NCBI RefSeq assembly: GCF_042650565.1
Contig: NZ_JBHSBH010000007.1
Location: 310,001-374,000, forward strand
Source: Nocardiopsis_B sediminis
GTDB lineage: Bacteria > Actinomycetota > Actinomycetes > Streptosporangiales > Streptosporangiaceae
Direction: 5' to 3'
Length of the DNA: 64,000 nucleotides
In this document: positions 18,514 to 27,444 of the stretch, one piece after another
Numbering within the stretch: the stretch's first letter is position 1
Layout of the letters: the number at the start of each line of letters is the position of its first letter
The notes under the pieces: model-generated
The model's input: the letters and a program-made list of their open reading frames with translations, nothing else
Databases searched by the model: none
What the model was told of the DNA's origin: nothing
Position numbers and translations under genes: made by a program

Positions 18514-18625
18514 ATCGAACAAGCCTAGGCCGTGATGGTGACCGGCGCGCACCCCGCGGCCGTGTCCAGGCGGGATTCACCTGCGGGCGCCGCCACCGGC
18601 GTGCGCCCGCCCCGCCGCTGCGGCG

Positions 18626-19012
18626 CTACTTGGCCCCGTGGCCGGGGTCGGGGTCCTCGGTGTCGGTGCCGGGCGCGGGGACCGCGGTCACCGGGACCTC
18701 GCCGCGCTGGATGGCCGCCTCCTCGGGGGTGAGGTACTCCTCGGGGATGTCGAACTCGCCGTCCTTGGCGCCGAGCACGAACGCCTCCCACTCCGCCGGG
18801 GTGAAGAAGAGGATGCCCTTCTCGGGGTTCTTGCCGTCGCGGACCGCGCGGAACCCGTCGTCGAACTTGGCGACCTCGACGATGGCGTCGGACTCCTCAG
18901 AGGACAGCGACGACCGCTTCCACACGGCGTCGGTGGTGTCGTGCCACTTCTCGTTGCCCTGCGCCTCCGGCGGCAGTTCGCGCTTGGGCTGGTCGGCGGA
19001 CGGGTTCTGCAC
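18626..19012 (-). CDS. DUF397 domain protein with extended tail (128 aa)
   Basis: Residues about 24-90 match DUF397 (VWKRSSLSSEESDAIVEVAK, AVRDGKNPEKGILFFTPAEW, FVLGAKDGEFD). An N-terminal extension of about 20 residues and an acidic, Pro-rich tail (about 92-128) make it twice as long as ordinary DUF397 proteins. No XRE/DUF5753 gene is adjacent; it lies between tatC and helY, a position that is otherwise strongly conserved in actinobacteria. Function unknown. Confidence 0.85.
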   Translation of the reverse strand: MQNPSADQPKRELPPEAQGNEKWHDTTDAVWKRSSLSSEESDAIVEVAKFDDGFRAVRDGKNPEKGILFFTPAEWEAFVLGAKDGEFDIPEEYLTPEEAAIQRGEVPVTAVPAPGTDTEDPDPGHGAK

Positions 19013-19095
19013 GGTCGGATGCTCCTTTGGCCATCGGTGGATACGGCGCTGCCGGGGGCGGCGGCGCCACCGCCACCCCGGGTCCGCGGACGACC

Positions 19096-19953
19096 TTAGC
19101 GCTTCGGAGGCAGGCCCGGGACGTCATCGTCGGCATCGGCGTCGTCGAGGGCCGACATCTCGTCGTCGTCGAGCCCGGCGTAGGGGTCTTCGCGGCCCTT
19201 GCGGCGGTCGTTGAGGTAGCAGATCAGCTCGGCGACCTCGTAGAGCAGGACCAGCGGGATGGCCAGGGCCAGCATCGAGATCGGCTCGGCCGGGGTGACC
19301 ACCGCGGCGATGACGAAGATGACGAAGATGATCAGCCGCCGCCACTTGGCCAGCACCGCGTGCGAGAGCACGCCCATGAGATTCAGCAGCACCACGATCA
19401 GCGGCACCACGAACGCGACCCCGAACACCAGGATCATGGTGATCATGTAGTTCAGGTAGCTGGTGATGTCGATCATCTGGACCATGCCTTCGGTGCCGAA
19501 CCCGAAGAGCACCTCCATCGCCAGGCCGGTGATGTAGTACGCCAGGCCCGCGCCGGAGAGGAACAGCGGGACCGCGGCGCCGATGAAGTAGTAGGTGTAG
19601 CGCTTCTCGCGCCCCCGCAGCGCCGGGGCGACGAACGCCCACAGCTGGTAGAGCCAGAAGGGGCTGGAGACGAGAATGCCGACGATCGCGGCGACCTTGA
19701 AGTTCAGGAAGAACGCGTCGAAGATGCCGGTGAAGATCAGCTCGCAGGAGCCGGTCTCCTGCACCTGCGGCACCTCGCAGTAGGGCCGCTGGAGGAAGTC
19801 CCACACCGGGTCGAAGACGAGGAAGCCGACCACGCATCCGGCCGCGATGAACAGCAGCGCAAAGACGACCCGGTTGCGCAGTTCGCGCAGATGGTCCATC
19901 AGCGGCATGCGGCCTTCGGGGTCCTTGGCCTCCCGCTGCCGTCGCACCTGCAT
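19096..19953 (-). CDS. tatC: Sec-independent protein translocase TatC
   Basis: TatC is the receptor for twin-arginine signal peptides. The N-terminal cytoplasmic motif MPLMDHLRELRNR is characteristic, followed by six membrane helices and the conserved F-x-x-P segment around SSPFWLYQLWAFVAPALRGREKRY. The actinobacterial extracytoplasmic loop with cysteines (PYCEVPQ, GSCEL) is present. The C-terminal tail is acidic (LDDDEMSALDDADADDD). The ATG at 19953 is preferred because AGGCGG/GAGGAG lie upstream. tatA is about 150 bases upstream on the same strand. Confidence 0.95.
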   Translation of the reverse strand: MQVRRQREAKDPEGRMPLMDHLRELRNRVVFALLFIAAGCVVGFLVFDPVWDFLQRPYCEVPQVQETGSCELIFTGIFDAFFLNFKVAAIVGILVSSPFWLYQLWAFVAPALRGREKRYTYYFIGAAVPLFLSGAGLAYYITGLAMEVLFGFGTEGMVQMIDITSYLNYMITMILVFGVAFVVPLIVVLLNLMGVLSHAVLAKWRRLIIFVIFVIAAVVTPAEPISMLALAIPLVLLYEVAELICYLNDRRKGREDPYAGLDDDEMSALDDADADDDVPGLPPKR

Positions 19954-20109
19954 CGTCCGCCTACACTCCTCGCACCCGACCCGCACCGATTCGCGGCGCC
20001 CGCCCGACGGCGGCGCCGACGTCCTGCCCGGGGCCGCACCGGGCCCCGCCGTCCCCGTTCCCAGGGACCGTGTTCAGCCGTTCAGCCGTTCAAAGCCGTC
20101 CGTGACCGG

Positions 20110-20451
20110 TCAGGCGGTCGGCCCGCGCCGGACGGTCTCGCCGTTCTCGTTGACGATCCGCTGGCCGGCGGGCAGCTCCGGGTAGCCGGGCTGCTGCTGG
20201 GCGTTGTACTGCGCCTGCGGGTCGTACGGCGGCTGCGGCGCCGCCTGGGGCGCGGGGGCCTGCTGCTGGGCCTGCGCCTGCTGCTGGTTGTTCTGCGCCT
20301 CCTGCTCCTCGTCGGAGAGGCCCTTGGTCTCGGCCTTCAGGATCCGGGCGCTGCGACCGATCGACCGGGCCAGGTCCGGCAGTTTCTTCGCCCCGAACAG
20401 CACGAGGGCGATGAGCAACAGGATAAGAAGCTCACGCGGTCCGAAACCCAT
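20110..20451 (-). CDS. tatA: Sec-independent protein translocase TatA
   Basis: A 113-residue TatA: short N-terminal membrane helix (ELLILLLIALVLFG), the hinge FGAKKLPDLARSIG, an amphipathic helix and a Gln/Pro/Ala-rich disordered tail. It forms the pore-like component with TatC. No TatB is visible in the window. It is followed by tatC and preceded by a small membrane ORF and pafBC, the usual neighbourhood. Confidence 0.95.
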   Translation of the reverse strand: MGFGPRELLILLLIALVLFGAKKLPDLARSIGRSARILKAETKGLSDEEQEAQNNQQQAQAQQQAPAPQAAPQPPYDPQAQYNAQQQPGYPELPAGQRIVNENGETVRRGPTA

Positions 20452-20514
20452 CTTGTGCTACCTCTCTCGACGGCGCTCTGCGCCCTTGATGGTACTCCCC
20501 CGCCCGCAGGCGGT

Positions 20515-20703
20515 TCAGCGGGCGTCGGCGCGCCCGCGGGCCTGCGTCGCACGCAGCCTCAGGTAAGCCGGCTCGACCTCGCGCCGGGTCCGCGCGATCT
20601 GCTCCCGCAGGCGGTGGAGTTCCGTCGACATCCGGACCGCGAGCAGGATCAGAACGGCGAGTCCGACGAGGGTGACGGTGCCGAGTACGGCGATCGCGAC
20701 CAC
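20515..20703 (-). CDS. Small single-pass membrane protein (62 aa)
   Basis: An N-terminal membrane helix (VAIAVLGTVTLVGLAVLILLAV) is followed by a charged, probably coiled-coil segment (STELHRLREQIARTRREVEP). Small proteins of this shape are often found between pafC and tatA in actinobacteria. No function is assigned. It lies in the same transcriptional direction as its neighbours, with short gaps on both sides. Confidence 0.65.
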   Translation of the reverse strand: MVAIAVLGTVTLVGLAVLILLAVRMSTELHRLREQIARTRREVEPAYLRLRATQARGRADAR

Positions 20704-20803
20704 ATTCCCACCTTACTGCGTCGTTGTGGGACCGGAGATGGACCGAGGGTGAACGAGCAGGTCCCACGGGGTGCCCGGACGAACCGGACATCCGACCGCC
20801 ATA

Positions 20804-22813
20804 CTATGCGCCGCCCTCGTAGGCCGCCAGCGCCCGCCGGGCGTCCTCGCGCACCCGCTCGGCGATCTCCAAAGGGGCCACCACGCGGGCCCGCGGGCCC
20901 AGGCGCAGGGCCAGCCTGCGCACCCACGCCGGCGCCGGGGTGCGCAGGGTCGCGCGCAGCCGGCCGTCGGGCAGGTCGCGCACCGAGGAGCACACGTACT
21001 CCTCGGTCACCCACCGCTCGGAGGCGTCGAGCTCCAGGGTCACCCGGGCATCGTCGGCCGAGCGCTGGAGCACCCCGCCCTTGAGGTCGCGCCGCCGGGC
21101 CTGGACGGGCACCTCGGCGGCCTCGGGCAGCACGGTCAGGTCCAGGACGCGGTCGAGCCGGAACAGCCGCACGGCGCCGCGCAGCCGGCACCACCCCTCC
21201 AGGAAGGGCTGGCCGTCCTGCACGACCAGGCCCATGGGGTCGACGTCGCGCTCGGTGACCTCGTCGACGTAGCCGGACAGGTAGCGCAGGTGCACGAGCT
21301 GGCCCGAGCGCAGCGCCGCGTCGCAGCGGCGCTGCACCTCGCGCACCTCCTCGCTGAGGTCGATGCGCACCTCGACCGCGTCGGCCAGCCGGTCGACGGC
21401 CCGGCCCGCCGCCGAGCGCAGCTTCTCCCCCACCCGCTTGAGCGCGTCGCTGTCGGCCACCCCCGGCAGCCCGCCCAGCAGGTCCACGCCCACGATGAGG
21501 CTGGCGGCCTCATCGGCGGTGAGCCGCAGCGGCAGCGCCAGGGTGTCGGCGTTGCCGATGATGATCTCCCCGGTGGCCTCAGCGGCCTCCAGGTCGACGT
21601 CGATGAGGTCGCCCGGGGTGTAGCCCGGCAGCCCGCACATCCACAGCAGGCCCAGGTCCTTGAGCACCTGGCGCTCCGAGAGCCCGAAGTGCGCCGCCAC
21701 CTCGGGCACCCGCACGTCGTGGCTGAGCGCGTAGGGGACGAGCATCAGCAGCCGGCGCAGCTGCTCCGACGACGCCGACGCCCGCCGCCCCTCGGCCACC
21801 GGCTCGGCGCCCTCGGCCTCCTGCGCCGCCGCCTCATCGGCGTCGGGCACCTGCCCGGCGACCGACGACAGGTGCGCGACGAGGGCCCCGCGGGCCTCCT
21901 CCGGCGCCTCGATGAGCACCCGGTCGCCGAACCGGGCGACGGCCCCCACCAGGTCGGCGACGTCGCTGTAGGGCAGGTCGACCACGTCCCAGCGGCCCCG
22001 GCCCGGCTCGAAGGAGCCGGTGGCGATCCGCAGCGCGCCCCGGCGCAGCTCGTGGGCGGAGTCGGCGCGCACCCGCAGCCGCGCCACCCGCTCGGGCTCG
22101 GCGGGCTGGGCGCGCACCACCGAGCGCACGTCCACACCCTCGGGCACCTCGAACGCCGGCCCGGCGGAGACCACCCGGACGGCGCCGACGATACGGCCCA
22201 GCCGGAACACCCGCCGGGCGCCGCGATCGCGGTCGTAGCCGGCCGCATACCAGCGGCCCTGCACGTTGACCACGCCCCAGGGCTCCAGCCGCCGCCGGCC
22301 CACCCCGGCGCCGGGCTTGCGGTAGTCGAACTCGACCGGGCGGCGGTCGCGCACCGCCTGCCACATGGGCAGGAACGCCGGCTCGTCGGTCCCCAGCACG
22401 GGGGTGATGCCGGGGGCGGCGTCGGAGTCGACCGGCACCCCGGCGGCGCGCAGCTTCATGACCGCGTTGGCCGCGGCCTCGCCCAGGGCCGCGTGCCGCC
22501 AGGCGCGGGCGGCCAGGCCCAGCACCGCGGCCTCGTCGGCCTTGAGCTCGATCTCGGGCAATTCGTAGTCGGCGCGGGAGATCCGGTAGCCCTCTTCGTC
22601 GTTCCAGAGGTCGCCGCCGCCGGTCTCGATGGGGATGCCGCTGTCGCGCAGTTCGCGCTTGTCGCGCTCGAACATGCGCTTGAACGCGGCATCACTGTCG
22701 GCCTCGTCGTAGCCGGCGACGGTCGCGCGGATCTCGCGCGCCGTGAGGAATCGGCGCGTCGCCAGAAGGCAGATCACCAGGTTGAGCTGCCGTTCGGTCT
22801 TCTTCTGCGACAT
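20804..22813 (-). CDS. pafBC: DNA-damage transcriptional activator PafBC (natural PafB-PafC fusion)
   Basis: A 669-residue protein made of two similar halves. Each has a winged HTH, a WYL domain and a C-terminal WCX region. Half one: KKTERQLNLVICLLATRRFLT (HTH), then RPVEFDYRKPGAG and WYAAGYDRDRGARRVFRLGRI (WYL). Half two starts near residue 350 (SSEQLRRLLMLVPYALSH), with LVHLRYLSGYVDE and PFLEGWCRLRGAVRLFRLDRI. In Mycobacterium these are two proteins that act as a heterodimer to activate LexA-independent damage genes; fused forms are known in some actinobacteria. GGAGGGAAG precedes the ATG. It is divergent from the DUF3866 gene. Confidence 0.93.
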   Translation of the reverse strand: MSQKKTERQLNLVICLLATRRFLTAREIRATVAGYDEADSDAAFKRMFERDKRELRDSGIPIETGGGDLWNDEEGYRISRADYELPEIELKADEAAVLGLAARAWRHAALGEAAANAVMKLRAAGVPVDSDAAPGITPVLGTDEPAFLPMWQAVRDRRPVEFDYRKPGAGVGRRRLEPWGVVNVQGRWYAAGYDRDRGARRVFRLGRIVGAVRVVSAGPAFEVPEGVDVRSVVRAQPAEPERVARLRVRADSAHELRRGALRIATGSFEPGRGRWDVVDLPYSDVADLVGAVARFGDRVLIEAPEEARGALVAHLSSVAGQVPDADEAAAQEAEGAEPVAEGRRASASSEQLRRLLMLVPYALSHDVRVPEVAAHFGLSERQVLKDLGLLWMCGLPGYTPGDLIDVDLEAAEATGEIIIGNADTLALPLRLTADEAASLIVGVDLLGGLPGVADSDALKRVGEKLRSAAGRAVDRLADAVEVRIDLSEEVREVQRRCDAALRSGQLVHLRYLSGYVDEVTERDVDPMGLVVQDGQPFLEGWCRLRGAVRLFRLDRVLDLTVLPEAAEVPVQARRRDLKGGVLQRSADDARVTLELDASERWVTEEYVCSSVRDLPDGRLRATLRTPAPAWVRRLALRLGPRARVVAPLEIAERVREDARRALAAYEGGA

Positions 22814-22884
22814 GGGCCGCTTCCCTCCGCCTCTCCGCGCGCCGTCACCGCGCCTGCTTCAGGCATGACGGTACCGTGCCTCAC

Positions 22885-23967
22885 GTGATCAGATGGCGGT
22901 CAGCACATGTGCGCGGGGTCGTCCGCGAGTGGCGGGGAGCGGCCGAGCTCGACGTGGTGGTGGCCGACCCTCCCGGCGCCCCCGGGCGCACCTGCCGGGC
23001 CCTGGCCTACACCGGCCTGGTCGGGATGCCCGCTCCGGGCGACCGGGTGCTGCTCAACACCACCGCCCTGGACATGGGGCTGGGCACCGGCGGCTACGCC
23101 ATGGTGGTGGCGCTGCCCGACCGCCCGCCCGGCGACGCCGACGGCCCCGGACATCTGGTGAAGGCCCGCTACACCCCGTTGCAGGCCACCGTCCTGGGCG
23201 CCGACGAGCAGGACTCACCGCACCACGGCGTGCTGCGCGACGCCGACGACATCGGGGCCATGCCGGTGGTCGTCGCCGATCTGCACTCGGCGCTGCCCGC
23301 GGTGCTCGCCGGGATCGCCTCGGCGCGGCCCGGCACGCGCGCCGCCTACGTGATGCTCGACGGGGCGGCGCTGCCCGCGGCGTTCTCGCGCGCGGTCCCC
23401 GCGCTCACCGACGCCGGGCTCCTGGCCGCCACCATCACCACCGGCCAGGCCTTCGGCGGCGACCTGGAGGCGGTGACCGTGCACACCGGGCTGCTGGCGG
23501 CGCGGCTGGTGACCGGCGCCGACATCGCGGTGGTCACGCAGGGGCCCGGGAACCTGGGCACGGGGACGGCGTGGGGGTTCTCCGGGGTCGCGGCGGGCGA
23601 GGCGGTCAACGCCGCGGCCGTGCTGGGCGGGCGCCCGGTGGCCTGTCTACGGGTCAGCGAGGCCGACCGGCGCGAGCGCCACCGGGGCGTCTCCCACCAC
23701 AGCCTGACCGCCTACGGGAAGGTGGCGCTGGCCCCGGCCGACGTGGTCGTGCCCGTGCTGCCCGGGGCGTTCGGCGAGCGCGTGCGCAAGCAGGCGGCCG
23801 CGCTGGGCGCCCGCCACCGGCTGGTCGAGGTGGACACCGACGGCCTGGAAGCGGCGCTGGCGGACCTGCCGCTGCGGCTGTCGACGATGGGCCGGCCCTT
23901 CGCCGACGACCGCGCCTACTTCCTGGCCGCGGCGGCGGCAGGGCGGCACGCCGCCGCCCTGCTGTGA
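22885..23967 (+). CDS. DUF3866 family protein
   Basis: A 360-residue actinobacterial protein with no assigned function, recognisable as DUF3866 by its opening (VIRWRSAHVRGV), the ALAYTGLVG and GDRVLLNTTALDMGLGTGGYAM segments, HLVKARYTPLQ, and the central QGPGNLGTGTAWGFSG motif, then HRGVSHHSLTAYGKVALAP. The GTG at 22885 matches family N-termini; an in-frame GTG at 22876 is also possible. No clear Shine-Dalgarno sequence is present, so the message may be leaderless. It sits next to the paf/proteasome genes, as in other actinobacteria. Confidence 0.85.
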   Translation: MIRWRSAHVRGVVREWRGAAELDVVVADPPGAPGRTCRALAYTGLVGMPAPGDRVLLNTTALDMGLGTGGYAMVVALPDRPPGDADGPGHLVKARYTPLQATVLGADEQDSPHHGVLRDADDIGAMPVVVADLHSALPAVLAGIASARPGTRAAYVMLDGAALPAAFSRAVPALTDAGLLAATITTGQAFGGDLEAVTVHTGLLAARLVTGADIAVVTQGPGNLGTGTAWGFSGVAAGEAVNAAAVLGGRPVACLRVSEADRRERHRGVSHHSLTAYGKVALAPADVVVPVLPGAFGERVRKQAAALGARHRLVEVDTDGLEAALADLPLRLSTMGRPFADDRAYFLAAAAAGRHAAALL

Positions 23968-23986
23968 CCGCGGAGCCGGCCGGGGG

Positions 23987-25024
23987 CTACCCCGCCTCGG
24001 GCGACGGGGAGGCACCCTCCTCGGGGGCCGGCGGGGCGTCGACGGCGCCCAGGATGTCCACGACGAAGACGAGCGTGCCCTCGGGCGAACCGGACTCCGC
24101 CGCCGCGTCGCCGTAGGCGAGGTCCTCGGGGATGACCAGCATGACCCGGCTGCCGACCTTCTGTCCGACCAGGCCCTCGTCCCAGCCCTCGATGACCTGG
24201 CCGGCGCCGATGGGGAAGGTGGCGGGGGCGCCGCCACGGTCCCAGGTGGAGTCGAACACCTCGCCGTCGTTCCAGGTGACGCCGGTGTACTGGACGACGA
24301 GCTGCTGCTCGGCCTCGACCTCGGGGCCGTCGCCCTCGATGAGCTGGACGCTCTCGAGGTCGCTGGGCGGGTCGGTGTCCTCGGGGATGGAGATCGCGGG
24401 GCGGTCGTGCCCGGCATCGGGGGCCGTGGGCAGGCCGTCCTCGCCGCCGTCGGTGGTCTGCTCGCCGTCGACGATGTCGCCGCGGCCGAAGCGCTCGCGG
24501 ATGTCCAGGACCGACACCGAGTCGCCGGGCGCGGGCGAGGGCTGGCCCATGGAGGCGGCCTCGGCCGGGTCCTGGGCGGGGAAGACGAACACGACCCGGC
24601 TGCCCAGGGGCTGGTCGGCGAGGCTGGCGGTGAGGTCCTCGTTCATCTGCGCGAGCTCGAGCAGGACGGGGGTGCCGGTCTCGTAGGTGGAGTTGGTCTT
24701 CTCGGCTTCGCCCTCGCCGGTCCACTGGTAGTCGACGATGTCGGCGACGATCATGTCGTCGGAGCGCACGAGGGCGCCCTCGCCGTCGCCGCCGCGGTGG
24801 ACGACCCCCGAGAGCTGCTCGCCGGGCGGGGCGATGTCGGGGAACTCGACGTTGGGCTCCTCGCCCACCTCACCGGTGACAGTGGGCAGGCGCTCGTCGA
24901 GCTCCGGCTCGTCGGAGCGCATGAAGGCGGGGGTTCGCCAGTCCTCCGGGATCGCCCCGCAGCTGGTCACCGCCAGCAGAACGGCGGAGAACGGCACCGC
25001 GAGGGCGGCGGCACGACGTCGCAT
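23987..25024 (-). CDS. FKBP-type peptidyl-prolyl isomerase lipoprotein
   Basis: A 345-residue lipoprotein: signal peptide with lipobox AVTSC (Cys near residue 22). A C-terminal FKBP domain is clear (QLVVQYTGVTWNDGEVFDS, TFPIGAGQVIEGWDEGLVG, VMLVIPEDLAYGD). The middle region (about 85-165) looks like a second, degenerate FKBP-like domain (DYQWTGEGEAEKTNSTYE, LGSRVVFVFP). It would catalyse proline isomerisation of exported proteins at the outer face of the membrane. Homologues are commonly found by pafA in actinobacteria. Confidence 0.9.
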   Translation of the reverse strand: MRRRAAALAVPFSAVLLAVTSCGAIPEDWRTPAFMRSDEPELDERLPTVTGEVGEEPNVEFPDIAPPGEQLSGVVHRGGDGEGALVRSDDMIVADIVDYQWTGEGEAEKTNSTYETGTPVLLELAQMNEDLTASLADQPLGSRVVFVFPAQDPAEAASMGQPSPAPGDSVSVLDIRERFGRGDIVDGEQTTDGGEDGLPTAPDAGHDRPAISIPEDTDPPSDLESVQLIEGDGPEVEAEQQLVVQYTGVTWNDGEVFDSTWDRGGAPATFPIGAGQVIEGWDEGLVGQKVGSRVMLVIPEDLAYGDAAAESGSPEGTLVFVVDILGAVDAPPAPEEGASPSPEAG

Positions 25025-25131
25025 AGGTCACAACCTCAATATCCGGCTCAGGTCCCCGACACACTATCGAAAGGACCATCCTGCCGCTTCCGGGTGAGAA
25101 CGACGTAAGAGTGCCGCGCCCTCGCGGGCGG

Positions 25132-26490
25132 TCACATGCCGGCGATGAGCTTCTCCACGCGCTCGTCGACCGCCTTGAAGGGGTCCTTGCACAGGACGGT
25201 GCGCTGGGCCTGGTCGTTGAGCTTGAGGTGGACCCAGTCGACGGTGAAGTCGCGGCGCTTCTCCTGGGCCTTGCGGATGAACTCGCCGCGCAGCCGGGCC
25301 CGGGTGGTCTGGGGTGGCACGGACTTGGCCTCGAAGATCTGGAGGTCGCCGACCAGCCGCTCCATCCGGCCCTTGCGCTGGAGCAGGTAGAACAGGCCGC
25401 GGTCGCGGTGGATGTCGTGGTAGGTGAGGTCGAGCTGGGCGATACGGGGCGACGACAGCGACAGCCCGTGCTTGGCGCGGTAGCGCTCCAGCAGCTTGTA
25501 CTTGGCGACCCAGTCGATCTCGCCCGCCACCAGGTCGAGGTTCTGGGTCTCGACCGCCTCCAGGGTGCGCGCCCACAGCTCCAGGACGCGCTTGCCGGTG
25601 GCGTCGGTGCCGTTGCGGTCGACGTAGGACTGGACCTTCTCCAGGTACTCGCGCTGGATCTCCAGCGCGCTGGCCTCGCGCCCGTTGGCCAGCCGCACCT
25701 TGCGCCGGCCGGTCATGTCGTGGCTGACCTCGCGGATGGCGCGGATGGGGTTCTCGAGGGTGTAGTCGCGCATGACGACGCCGGTCTCGATCATCCGCAG
25801 CACGAGGTCGGTGGAGGCCAGCTTGAGCAGGGTGGTGACCTCGCTCATGTTGGAGTCGCCCACGATGACGTGCAGCCGCCGGAAGCGCTCGGCGTCGGCG
25901 TGGGGCTCGTCGCGGGTGTTGATGATGGGCCGCGAGCGCGTGGTGGCCGAGGAGACGCCCTCCCAGATGTGCTCGGCGCGCTGGCTGACGCAGAACAGGG
26001 CGCCGCGGGGGGTCTGGAGGACCTTGCCGGCGCCGCAGATGATCTGCCGCGTGACCAGGAAGGGGATCAGGATGTCGGCGAGGCGGCCGAATTCGCCGTG
26101 CCGACCCACCAGATAGTTCTCGTGGCAGCCGTAGGAGTTGCCTGCGGAGTCGGTGTTGTTCTTGAACAGGTAGATCTCGCCGGCGATGCCCTCTTCGTGC
26201 AGCCGCTGCTCGGCGTCGACCTGGAGGCCCTCCAGGATGCGCTCACCGGCCTTGTCGTGGGCGACGAGGTCGAGCAGGCTGTCGCATTCGGGGGTGGCGT
26301 ACTCGGGGTGGCTGCCCACGTCGAGGTAGAGGCGGGCGCCGTTGCGCAGGAAGACGTTGCTGCTGCGCCCCCACGACACCACGCGCCGGAACAGGTAGCG
26401 GGCCACCTCATCCGGCGACAGCCTGCGCTGCCCCCGGAATGTGCAGGTGACGCCGTACTCGTTCTCCAGGCCGAAGATCCGTCGTTCCAT
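25132..26490 (-). CDS. pafA: Pup-protein ligase PafA
   Basis: PafA uses ATP to join the C-terminal Glu of Pup to substrate lysines. The 452 residues are full length. The glutamine-synthetase-like active site is visible: MERRIFGLENEYGV at the start (nucleotide/metal Glu), ARLYLDVGSHPEYATPE (catalytic Asp region), YLFKNNTDSAGNSYGCHENY, and RPIINTRDEPHAD. The C-terminal small domain ends EKLIAGM. It lies 181 bases downstream of prcA, behind a hairpin, so it probably has its own promoter. Confidence 0.97.
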   Translation of the reverse strand: MERRIFGLENEYGVTCTFRGQRRLSPDEVARYLFRRVVSWGRSSNVFLRNGARLYLDVGSHPEYATPECDSLLDLVAHDKAGERILEGLQVDAEQRLHEEGIAGEIYLFKNNTDSAGNSYGCHENYLVGRHGEFGRLADILIPFLVTRQIICGAGKVLQTPRGALFCVSQRAEHIWEGVSSATTRSRPIINTRDEPHADAERFRRLHVIVGDSNMSEVTTLLKLASTDLVLRMIETGVVMRDYTLENPIRAIREVSHDMTGRRKVRLANGREASALEIQREYLEKVQSYVDRNGTDATGKRVLELWARTLEAVETQNLDLVAGEIDWVAKYKLLERYRAKHGLSLSSPRIAQLDLTYHDIHRDRGLFYLLQRKGRMERLVGDLQIFEAKSVPPQTTRARLRGEFIRKAQEKRRDFTVDWVHLKLNDQAQRTVLCKDPFKAVDERVEKLIAGM

Positions 26491-26638
26491 GTGGCCTCAC
26501 CCGTTCTGCGTCCATGGGTCGCGGCCGTCGGCCCACGCCGCGGCACCGCAACGACTCCACCCTATTCTTCGGCTCCGCGAGCGCATGGGAAACGCGGCGG
26601 GGCCGCCGGAACCGGCGGGGTGCGCCCCGCCTCGCCCG

Positions 26639-26670
26639 GCGGCCCGGGGACCGGTGTACGGCCGGGCCGC
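26639..26670 (-). terminator. Hairpin immediately after prcA stop
   Basis: A 9-bp perfect GC stem (26639-26647 with 26662-26670) begins one base after the prcA stop codon and separates prcA from pafA. There is no T-tract. Confidence 0.55.
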
Positions 26671-26671
26671 T

Positions 26672-27406
26672 TCAGGAATCGGCGTCGGAGTCACCGCCGT
26701 CCGTGGAGCCGTTCGCCTGCTCGACGAGACGGTTGAGCCGGTCGCCCTGGATGCGGCGGAACTTGCGGTGCTCGCCGCGGGCGCGTTCGAGGACCGCGAC
26801 CTCCATGCTCGCGGCCTCCAGGTCGCGCTGCTCGCCGTTCTCGTGGGCGAGCGCGTGCATGGCGGTCGCCAGGGCGCGGTCCAGCGGGGCGTCGGCGTCG
26901 AACCGCTCTTGGAGGGCCGTCGCCACGCGGTCGGCGGAGCCGCCCATGGCGAGGAAGCCGTGCTTGTCGACGACCGAGCCGTCGAAGGTGATGCGGTAGA
27001 TCTCGTCGGTCGCGGCGGTGTCGCCGACCTCGGCGACGACGACCTCGACCTCCCAGGGCTTGTTGCTCTCGCTGAACACGGTGCCCAGCGTCTGGGCGTA
27101 GAGGTTGGCGAGCATCCGGCCGTTGACGTCGCTGCGGTCGTAGGCGTAGCCGCGCACGTCGGCGAAGCGCACGCCCATGGTCCGCAGGTTGTCGAACTCG
27201 TTGTAGCGGCCGACCGCGGCGAAGGCGATGCGGTCGTAAAGTTCGCTGATCTTGTGCAGCGTGCGGGACATGTTGTCGGCGACGAACAGGATGCCGCCTT
27301 CGTACTGGAGGACGACGGCGCTGCGGCCGCGCGCGATCCCCTTGCGCGCGTAGTCCGCCTTGTCCTTCATGCTCTGTTCGGGGGACACGTAGAACGGCAT
27401 CGACAC
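26672..27406 (-). CDS. prcA: 20S proteasome alpha subunit PrcA
   Basis: A 244-residue alpha-type subunit forming the outer rings and gate of the core particle. The N-terminal gating segment MPFYVSPEQSMKDKADYARKG is intact, followed by GRSAVVLQYEGGILFVADN and the region ending RIQGDRLNRLVEQ. The GTG at 27406 has AGGA 10 bases upstream; an ATG two codons later (27400) is the alternative. It is 38 bases downstream of prcB and certainly co-transcribed. Confidence 0.97.
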   Translation of the reverse strand: MSMPFYVSPEQSMKDKADYARKGIARGRSAVVLQYEGGILFVADNMSRTLHKISELYDRIAFAAVGRYNEFDNLRTMGVRFADVRGYAYDRSDVNGRMLANLYAQTLGTVFSESNKPWEVEVVVAEVGDTAATDEIYRITFDGSVVDKHGFLAMGGSADRVATALQERFDADAPLDRALATAMHALAHENGEQRDLEAASMEVAVLERARGEHRKFRRIQGDRLNRLVEQANGSTDGGDSDADS

Positions 27407-27444
27407 CGCGGATCGTTCCTTACTGAAGTCGTCGGGCGTGGGCG

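Noticed and set aside
15418..18528. A 1036-codon plus-strand frame opposite helY
   Set aside because: Low-complexity antisense shadow; helY has all helicase motifs on the minus strand.
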